Of a stretch of 10,188 bases of DNA, positions 9,101-10,188 are shown piece after piece. The notes beneath the pieces are model-generated. The model was not told where the DNA came from and did no database searches. It worked only from the letters and a program-made list of their open reading frames with translations. The translations under genes and the position numbers were made by a program. Source of the stretch: a bacterium (GTDB lineage Archaea; Nanoarchaeota; Nanoarchaeia; Woesearchaeales; UBA10216); assembly GCA_024206195.1 (NCBI GenBank), contig JAAGZO010000531.1, positions 1-10,188 on the forward strand. The letters are read 5' to 3'. Each line of letters opens with the position of its first letter. Within the stretch, counting starts at the first letter, position 1.

Positions 9101-10188
9101 CAACGCTGTATTCTGAATTTTTTCAAACAATAACCAAAAAACATCTGCATCTTCAATGAGTAGATCTACCCTCTCTGCAAATTGCCGACTTTTAATAATC
9201 CTAAGCAAAACCTTTAGGTGCTTTTCGTCATTACTAAGTTCACTGATTAGATCATAACCAACATCTCGAGTAGAATCATAGGAAGAAAAAATCAAATCAA
9301 CTATTGCTGATAATGCCCGCTGATTCAATATTTCATCTTTTCTTATTAAGATCAGTTTTTGGGCTTTTTTTAACTTTAATCCATCCTCTTCGTCAAAATA
9401 TCCATCAAATTCCGTACGTAAGAAATGCCCAGCAAAACAATCAGTGGCAACCTCTTTTATCTGACGCCTAATACTCCCATTATATTTTCCAGGAATCGTC
9501 GCCCAACCAAGAGGATTTTTGCTGGTTCTTCCCGAAAAAGAGCCATTAACCATAACTTTCACACTCAAATCAAGAACAAAAGAACGATACGCATCGTGTT
9601 CGCTAGCTAAAAACGCGACCAATGGACTAAATTTCACTCGAAGATTGCGCACCGATTGGCCCGGCTTCCACTTACCATCAACATCAACTAATAACCCCAT
9701 GCGTAATCCATTCTCAATTTCAAGATTAATTGTTGATAACGTAAAAGACCGATTATGATTAAAATAATTAATTCGATAATTTGAGTCATAAATTTCTTTA
9801 GCGGTAAGTCCTTTATTTGCCATCTGCTGGCGGAATTCCTCAATCTCGGTCGCCGAATCCATCAGTCCAAGAAGAGAACCCTTAACGCCAATCTGCCGCC
9901 TTGACGCTCCCCCAACATTAGCCTCCTCAAGCTGTTCTTTATAATTCAAACCTTGCGTCTCGGCTATTTCATCAAATGCCCCTGACTGCGGAGTGACAGA
10001 TATACTTTCCCCTCCCGGTCCATACCTTTTCTCAATCAAACCCTGCAACGTTTGCGGCTCAAACTCAGCTTCAATCGTTGTCTCATCGTTAGGGCCATCG
10101 GCTGAAACACCTTTACCGGGCTCTACTGTAGTTACATCACCTACTGTGTCTAGCTTTTCGCCACCCGAATAGTAACGGCGGTTAACTC
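134..10188 (-). CDS. Giant modular repeat protein of unknown function, 5'-partial
   Basis: One frame is open from the right edge to a TAA at 134-136. The TTG at 10048-10046 is not a convincing start: it has no ribosome site, and the frame continues 46 codons further (a Gly/Glu/Thr-rich linker) to the window edge with no ATG or GTG. The protein is a mosaic of repeats I label A (five copies), B (three plus one degenerate) and C (three plus one degenerate), followed by a beta-rich C-terminal region and a basic tail. Module A carries wHTH-like segments; B and C look alpha/beta. I see no membrane helix, no signal peptide in the visible part, only about a dozen cysteines, and no catalytic motif I can name. 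Codon use and repeat periodicity hold throughout, so it is coding and not a chance ORF. I do not recognise the family. A DNA-binding or protein-scaffold role is inference only. It overlaps the next gene by 23 bp, which suggests co-translation. Confidence 0.95.
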   Translation of the reverse strand, partial: VNRRYYSGGEKLDTVGDVTTVEPGKGVSADGPNDETTIEAEFEPQTLQGLIEKRYGPGGESISVTPQSGAFDEIAETQGLNYKEQLEEANVGGASRRQIGVKGSLLGLMDSATEIEEFRQQMANKGLTAKEIYDSNYRINYFNHNRSFTLSTINLEIENGLRMGLLVDVDGKWKPGQSVRNLRVKFSPLVAFLASEHDAYRSFVLDLSVKVMVNGSFSGRTSKNPLGWATIPGKYNGSIRRQIKEVATDCFAGHFLRTEFDGYFDEEDGLKLKKAQKLILIRKDEILNQRALSAIVDLIFSSYDSTRDVGYDLISELSNDEKHLKVLLRIIKSRQFAERVDLLIEDADVFWLLFEKIQNTALRSALLEHEAIVSELAEDILHQLNERRGRIGGDDLIEITYKLNPEQRLALAKTLDKTRLVDLLNTPTTYLRDENTKLRTIKWISGIPSDMKSFLLKDANIADAYEKTGKSDMFDESVGTPAGMLEFVAKQPRILTGLVSKRGLTTNEMEKMMAGLRRVNKKVNPKTGENEPFKKTTVRLERSGLVEAGIFVPAQEDVVDEYSGARAQAYHFESDIMAIFNEFGAVAVVDICDELIKISVLNRQVFPKTGDARQLVEHRKNQLVNQARKKYQSNTDSASSESEKEYSIIPADNARRLVRLNRDAVIAAIREARIDQVPFEGFQQDIRDDFQNKFNRTIARIVDSFIRIGGSEDLSRYVGGYSYGDDKLVEVWLDAVFLLDGSKLEIMFTTTVHDGLDQAAHGHDISQYRTQEDYDKSVVIAIPNSNYVVKDSALGFIRENLTASELNKLSNYLSVTAMGISQKTQNLAVSSLENIISARLEDPLGLGVGTSLGIEIPWKGRDIAKEGRGVYEYAIFIDVLGEPENGKLLITLGIEQEIHTSERRTQPKPYYNFQLINLELSGSGLNIVDLSGDLLLPMVKDIPALSYPVIPVDDEFAFIKLNRAMIIAHAKEAEAARNPFDEDDYKKKYFAEGIEKQIEEIVSGFIKDKGREVACKEDISYTYDQVYKRALRLSARIVSFDENGLRVKFITSIGRGIDQRTVNHDVSNKWSVSDYDKMVTIPTQPSKKSLPGVGGSLLGLMDSATEIEEFRNAIASEEGITAKEIYNSNYRINSKNDDKSFTLPTIDSEIENGLRTGLLVDVDDIWQPGQSVRNLRVKFSPLVAFLVQHYPERFPSFVDRLNMVKVDDHYRGYTGENPLAWRTISNSVIYKEQVRHQIDRAILGVIIDLIASLSTEGRFGEEWRQTFRTIIESLSPEQRKIIDALKLRKMLIFFFDDEGFDTVKIQVLKALNGGMFKLTKMVFDSLFDQEFQESIEAFAAFSSEGGLVFEPVLEAQYYARQLLEKVEAYQAENFSDQDGKESSEVIITLHVLLSRVLGENLENNPAKLLEIDGNKSSVVEIIRRMVGDEIPADGIDSFVEEFIHGREHSVVSKSRFEKDNKGLTARERVAIRLYGEITRGKADLPIIHIRFEKTIEKHAKIPLDDNKYRWGVENSTKHYTELDIGLSDFGVEAFNVKTRLFPAALIDFMQFTLDTEKVWEELIEDGLTVRQIADLTDSETKLSSEEIASGFEAGLRTGLLVDASGAWKLSDPVWDIRIKLSPEMMFLFETPHNARNFNGQLKELFNAKTLKGVKVEGSPNWYMVSECALEEAESALHKILENEAVAGIIKIAKSNRYKNIGRFFDSEKAKRKKATAIEGGIETILRGLRGGLGNVTAELSFFEKFDNQQALREKLVLEGSMDKEGIVLVTTSEAGQYTHFSDDNWQLSQRYDTDTCRFRIKALYNYRLESETRTASNLTMPGVGGSLLGLMKSATEIEEFRNAIASEEGITAKEIYNSNYRINSNGGESFYLETIKREIENGLRTGLLVVVGDGVLREGQSVWNLRVRLCPEMAFLANYPEAFVTVVANLGERINLGSFRGRTGTNPLGWGTIPESFIGAVKGAIGEIIVSNFSSRQFDNSLPSGEFLIMVPEAEQNNNPEEFIKEHLHHELVATLRNSFLTNIMGISLENFDDKKDRIISELQSLLDQAFDSFLEPNGQADNAIDIPLWWNEKYSCRYSFSVVKTAAVRAGKLPITLLMERAFIKPDGGRIEHYKPQTIELELHSDRTAGLRIKNREMIVGDLRRNIKRHQEVVVAKVMEKVDEKITGDINEMYDDIENHVKEAVGLFANRISQTIYSSPGSEFEEEVSDEKRNITSANVYANLSNLGPNQEYIIIKVRTFFGEKNLVDGQWVNKEPVPQNSCQFKVQFTSQGVDVSPHHDSTDSASEQLAIEPDNRHAFIKKHLNNDKIAGVTPYLFTSVMGIPPLREREALEKLSSVLDKVLNDLSESEEAVGDIIQIPWRVGASNVYQYTIKAKIDGEVRDGKLSITLLITQNELDSDAKKLSSSGQGTIMFELSSESLDVVDSLGSLVPLVENMPAAYYVTVPADDPFAFMRLNYFKVLAQAQRRLKPYQFKEHFQGAFPAQIGSVIREMGKWSKRHAEDLVTNEHRDGHTTYLSLVKGGIESFDGSTLVIWLQAGVQRYEDSGMRYPRDWDPAPTKITIKADERRVSAKKPPVGVGGSLFGFMHSALDFEELRDKLTSEEGIAAREIYDSNYRINRKNNDQSFTLPTIDLEIENGLRTGLLVDIDGNWKLGQSVRGVRVKFNPLVALLSSERDAYRSFVRGLAERVKIDGYFPGRTGNNPLGWRTIPGKYNRSIKSQIAKVANACFARHFLRPEFGVMIARDATVKLIRAQKLILIRKDEILNRKILTAIADLFFSHYGSNLEIGCDLINDISNNEKHLKIFLEIIKSREFARKMNTAIDEIGIDTILLLFTEISNPSIRSALLKHKVIRLELAKDILSELGEESNDIGGDDLIAITYKLNYEERLALAKALDKERLLGFLQMSPFTSLSAENINLRTIKWISGIPSDMKRFLFEDANIADAYEKTEKSDMFDKSIGTPAGMLEFAAKQPRILNALASERGLTTNEMEVMMTWLGRVNKKVNPKTGRNEPFKRETVRLERRELVKAGIFVSTGMVTNENNGSSAQAYCFNDDIKAIYKQFGVKAVSDICIKHSRSRALNSRIISDDGVALPSIQILKGIHADEVVRDYTSKDPLVVVSENILFEIKANIGSSGGQILEKSLITVDGLASVVSDFEDNGEMVIRNIDSEGGEGQKTKIKITSIPDGLRAEYSIPQIDGPPRAGVVKVVVPSTLISKIKNVPDSTNDEEISGGINYKAVDTAVEIKGEGIYNFPTQAFPIKFNNFGGFGCKIMSMQRNDNPDKVFAEKKKVLKAAGLSKDNNLPRGSNRRRSEIPPQPLSLVSNVFLRKDKLNKAQGEYHVTIFTS
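137..913 (-). other. C-terminal beta-rich region and basic tail (residues 3046-3304)
   Basis: Residues about 3070-3230 alternate hydrophobic and polar residues with many Gly, Asp and Pro turns (NILFEIKANIG, KTKIKITSIPDGLRAEY, AGVVKVVVPS, FPIKFNNFGGFGCKI), which suggests beta-sandwich or beta-roll structure. From about 3240 the chain becomes basic and probably disordered (KKKVLKAAGL, SNRRRSE). The last eight codons overlap the start of the next gene, so the final residues may be shaped by that start and ribosome site. No known C-terminal sorting signal (LPXTG, PEP-CTERM or a T9SS-type tail) was seen. Confidence 0.55.
163..168 (-). promoter_or_regulatory. Shine-Dalgarno site of the exported protein
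   Basis: AAGGAG on the minus strand, with a six-base spacer (AATACC) before the ATG at 156-154. It lies inside the last codons of the giant gene, so ribosomes finishing that gene would terminate just past this site. This supports translational coupling and fixes the start of the downstream gene. Confidence 0.85.
914..2449 (-). repeat. Module A5, long form (residues 2534-3045)
   Basis: Full-length partner of A1. It has GVGGSLFGFMHSALDFEEL, a first wHTH-like unit (IAAREIY, EIENGLRTGLLVDIDG, VRVKFNPLVALL), GRTGNNPLGWRTIP with W2663, a helical block (about 2711-2880) and a second wHTH-like unit (LTTNEMEVMM, ETVRLERRELVKAGIFV, AQAYCF). The DIC motif recurs at 2027-2029 plus 1000 (3027-3029). Residues 2876-2933 equal A1 392-449 at 51 of 58 positions, the most conserved part of the pair; the helical block is less similar. 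Confidence 0.8.
1250..1423 (-). repeat. Conserved DNA block in A5 (partner in A1)
   Basis: Encodes residues 2876-2933 and pairs with 8702-8875 as a direct repeat in the same frame and orientation. Long shared runs include the codons for DANIADAYEK and GTPAGMLEF. Confidence 0.85.
2459..2860 (-). repeat. Module B3 (residues 2397-2530)
   Basis: Starts YYVTVPADDPFAFMRLNYF, close to the B2 start, then a charged helix, then TTYLSLVKGGIESFDGSTL and VIWLQAGVQ, which fit the strand pair of B1 and B2. The closing HD-S / DYDK tail is replaced by a Tyr/Pro/Asp-rich segment and TKITIKADERR. A short Lys-Lys-Pro-Pro linker leads into A5. Confidence 0.6.
2861..3319 (-). repeat. Module C3 (residues 2244-2396)
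   Basis: Clear C copy: AFIKKHL start, VMGIPP (2276-2281), helix ALEKLSSVLDKVLNDL, IQIPW (2313-2317), VYQYTIKAKIDG, GKLSITLLITQNE, IMFELSSESLDVVDS. The last element matches GLNIVDL of C1. It passes without a linker into B3 through a Pro-Ala-Ala-Tyr stretch, much as C1 passes into B2 through Pro-Ala-Leu-Ser-Tyr, so C+B seems to be the duplicated unit. Confidence 0.7.
3320..3778 (-). repeat. Degenerate B-like module B' (residues 2091-2243)
   Basis: Occupies the B position between C2 and C3. The start NREMIVGDLRRNIKRH resembles LNRAMIIAHAKEAE of B2. A long charged helix follows (about 2105-2150), then strands YIIIKVRTFF and CQFKVQF. The IP-D start motif and the closing HD-S / DYDK tail of B1 and B2 are missing; a Ser/Asp/His-rich linker takes their place. 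Confidence 0.4.
3779..4228 (-). repeat. Module C2 (residues 1941-2090)
   Basis: Shares with C1 and C3: EFIKEHL near the start, IMGIS (1978-1982), an amphipathic helix DRIISELQSLLDQAF, the IDIPLWW motif (2019-2025), RYSFSVV, GKLPITLLMER and IELELHS. The inserted Leu before the tryptophans makes the IPW motif IPLWW here. Confidence 0.65.
4268..4723 (-). repeat. Module A4, short form (residues 1776-1927)
   Basis: Starts GVGGSLLGLMKSATEIEEF and carries ITAKEIY, EIENGLRTGLLVVVGDG, LRVRLCPEMAFL and GRTGTNPLGWGTIP with W1904. It ends shortly after this motif and passes directly into C2, with no helical block and no second wHTH. Its first 43 residues match A2 almost exactly, while the rest differs much more (see the 131-bp DNA repeat). 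Confidence 0.75.
4598..4728 (-). repeat. 131-bp near-identical DNA repeat, copy in A4
   Basis: Matches 6788-6918 at 128 of 131 positions. The three differences are at 4691, 4693 and 4712 (partners 6881, 6883 and 6902). Identity begins in the Pro codon before GVGGS and stops near the RIN codons. The same genes are far less similar on both sides. Direct repeat, same orientation, 2,190 bp apart. Confidence 0.9.
4724..5128 (-). other. Spacer between A3 and A4 (residues 1641-1775) with possible beta domain
   Basis: A basic helical start (about 1645-1685, including EKAKRKKATAIEGG) is followed by a beta-rich stretch, 1688-1762, ending DNWQLSQ....DTCRFRIKAL. The last part resembles GQWVNKE....NSCQFKVQF in B', and the whole stretch loosely resembles residues 3080-3152 near the C-terminus. 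A fourth repeat family is possible but not proven. Confidence 0.4.
5129..5554 (-). repeat. Module A3, strongly diverged short form (residues 1499-1640)
   Basis: Keeps the wHTH-like core: LTVRQIADL, then ASGFEAGLRTGLLVDASGAW, then IRIKLSPEMMFL, each aligning with the other A copies. The leading GVGGSLLGLM is replaced by ALIDFMQFTLDTEKVWEEL. The GRTG-NPLGW motif is reduced to GVKVEGSPNW, keeping P-x-W (W1615). This is the oldest-looking or least constrained A copy. Its wing sequence (VDASGAW) is the most typical of a winged helix. Confidence 0.65.
5573..5941 (-). repeat. Degenerate C-like module C' (residues about 1370-1492)
   Basis: Lacks the MGI and IPW marks but keeps the later half of the C layout: a strand AIRLYGEITRGKADLPIIHI, comparable to C3 IDGEVRDGKLSITLLI, then HYTELDIGLSDFGVEAFNV, comparable to C1 YYNFQLINLELSGSGLNIVD. 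The preceding IPADGIDSFVEEFI resembles the IPAD start of B modules. Assignment by eye; moderate to low certainty. Confidence 0.4.
5942..6430 (-). other. Helical extension after A2 (residues 1207-1369)
   Basis: Leu/Ile/Glu/Lys-rich, with several predicted amphipathic helices (for example around WRQTFRTIIESLSPEQRKI and EAQYYARQLLEKVEAY) and a very hydrophobic MLIFFFDDE patch that is too short to span a membrane. It sits where A1 and A5 have their helical block and shows weak similarity (VIIDLIAS against AIVDLIFS). It may be a diverged, truncated version of that block. No function recognised. Confidence 0.45.
6431..6913 (-). repeat. Module A2, short form (residues 1046-1206)
   Basis: Starts GVGGSLLGLMDSATEIEEF. 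It has the first wHTH-like segment (ITAKEIY, EIENGLRTGLLVDVDD, LRVKFSPLVAFL) and the turn motif as GYTGENPLAWRTI with W1175, where most copies have GRTG-NPLGW. The N-terminal 43 residues are almost identical to A4 at DNA level. The second wHTH-like unit of A1/A5 is absent; the region after W1175 becomes helical and only loosely resembles the A1 helical block. Confidence 0.75.
6788..6918 (-). repeat. 131-bp near-identical DNA repeat, copy in A2
   Basis: Partner of 4598-4728. Together they bracket the helical extension, C', A3 and spacer. Recombination between them would delete 2,190 bp (730 codons) in frame. Confidence 0.9.
6938..7348 (-). repeat. Module B2 (residues 901-1037)
   Basis: Starts YPVIPVDDEFAFIKLNRAM, then a highly charged helix rich in Lys and Glu, then SYTYDQVYKRALRLSARI and DENGLRVKFITSIG with a GIDQR turn. 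It ends HDVSNKW..SDYDKMVTIP. It matches B1 in order and at key positions, and B3 most clearly at its start (IP-D--FAF-KLN). It is followed by a short Ser/Lys linker and then A2. Confidence 0.7.
7349..7837 (-). repeat. Module C1 (residues 738-900)
   Basis: Contains the marks shared by all clear C copies: an N-terminal FIRENL helix start, AMGIS at 771-775, an amphipathic helix, IEIPW at 808-812, a strand pair VYEYAIFIDV / GKLLITLGIEQ, then YYNFQLINLEL and GLNIVDL. The order and spacing match C2 and C3. It sits between B1 and B2, so the local order is B-C-B. Confidence 0.7.
7838..8251 (-). repeat. Module B1 (residues 600-737)
   Basis: Starts YSIIPADNARRLVRLNR, followed by a charged amphipathic helical stretch (about 615-665) and then strands around VEVWLDAVFLLDGSKLEIMF. 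It ends with a D-Q pair (710-712) and an HDIS..Y...DYDKSVVIAIP tail. The same skeleton appears in B2: IPVDDEFAFIKLNR, an amphipathic helix, DENGLRVKF, the D-Q pair, HDVS, and DYDKMVTIP. B1 and B2 are clearly homologous along their length. Fold: alpha/beta by inspection. Function unknown. Confidence 0.7.
8324..9889 (-). repeat. Module A1, long form (residues 54-575)
   Basis: Begins at the signature GVKGSLLGLMDSATEIEEF. Residues 79-147 read like a winged helix: a helix with LTAKEIY, a presumed recognition helix with EIENGLRMGLL, then a hairpin VDVDGKW and the strand LRVKFSPL. Next comes the motif GRTSKNPLGWATIP around W182. Residues about 228-395 are an all-helical block that may be a helical-repeat solenoid. 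Residues about 440-540 form a second wHTH-like unit: helix LTTNEMEKMM, recognition-like TTVRLERSGLVEAGIFV, then a wing ending AQAYHF. The copy ends with a DIC motif (545-547) and a linker. It matches A5 along its whole length. The wHTH calls rest on pattern only. Confidence 0.8.
8702..8875 (-). repeat. Conserved DNA block in A1 (partner in A5)
   Basis: Encodes residues 392-449 (LRTIKWISGIPSDMK... to AKQPRIL). It aligns without gaps to 1250-1423 at an offset of 7,452 bp, with only 7 amino-acid differences in 58. Similarity continues at lower level into the second wHTH-like unit (down to about 8555). Confidence 0.85.
9890..10188 (-). other. Flexible linker at the visible N-terminus of the giant protein
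   Basis: About 99 codons rich in Gly, Glu, Asp, Thr, Ser and Gln, with few hydrophobic residues and no resemblance to the A, B or C modules. Segments such as SGGEKLDTVGDVT and EKRYGPGGES look disordered. It probably joins module A1 to further domains beyond the right edge, so the full protein is longer than what is visible. Confidence 0.6.

Noticed and set aside
914..9889. Regular long repeats as a possible CRISPR array, phage tail or RTX toxin
   Set aside because: The repeats are coding modules of 130-520 residues, not short spaced DNA repeats. No RTX nonapeptides (GGxGxDxxx) or phage tail-fibre motifs were seen.
134..10188. Polyprotein cut at the linkers
   Set aside because: Linkers such as the Lys-Lys-Pro-Pro before A5 could be protease-accessible, but no recurring cleavage motif at the module borders and no protease domain was found.

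Overview
The window is almost entirely one minus-strand gene. A single reading frame runs without a stop from the right edge (10188) down to a TAA at 134-136. About 3,350 codons are visible and the true start lies beyond the right edge. The only other gene is the first 52 codons of a minus-strand ORF that overlaps the end of the giant gene. It has a clear Shine-Dalgarno site and a typical signal peptide. No RNA gene, CRISPR array, IS element, promoter or terminator was seen, and there is no intergenic space.

Organism: bacterial, AT-rich (about 40% GC by eye), with a Shine-Dalgarno operon. Very large mosaic genes with lineage-specific repeats, next to small exported proteins, would fit Candidatus Omnitrophota or a similar uncultured phylum. 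That is an inference from gene style; no marker gene is present.

Layout in protein order (right to left; residues counted from the TTG at 10048-10046): flexible linker; long A1 module (54-575); B1 (600-737); C1 (738-900); B2 (901-1037); short A2 (1046-1206) with a helical extension; degenerate C' (about 1370-1492); degenerate A3 (1499-1640); a beta-rich spacer; A4 (1776-1927); C2 (1941-2090); degenerate B' (2091-2243); C3 (2244-2396); B3 (2397-2530); long A5 (2534-3045); and a beta-rich C-terminal region with a basic tail (3046-3304). These repeats were found by comparing the protein with itself.

Module A starts with a pattern like a winged helix-turn-helix (wHTH). In its two long copies (A1, A5) it continues through an all-helical block to a second wHTH-like segment. 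Modules B and C alternate and look like two branches of one alpha/beta fold. No transmembrane segment, Ig-like adhesin repeat, protease, kinase, NRPS/PKS or other enzyme signature was recognised. The visible part therefore looks like a very large multi-domain scaffold or binding protein of unknown function. Its repeats are still being copied: one 131-bp stretch shared by A2 and A4 differs at only 3 positions, while the flanks have diverged.
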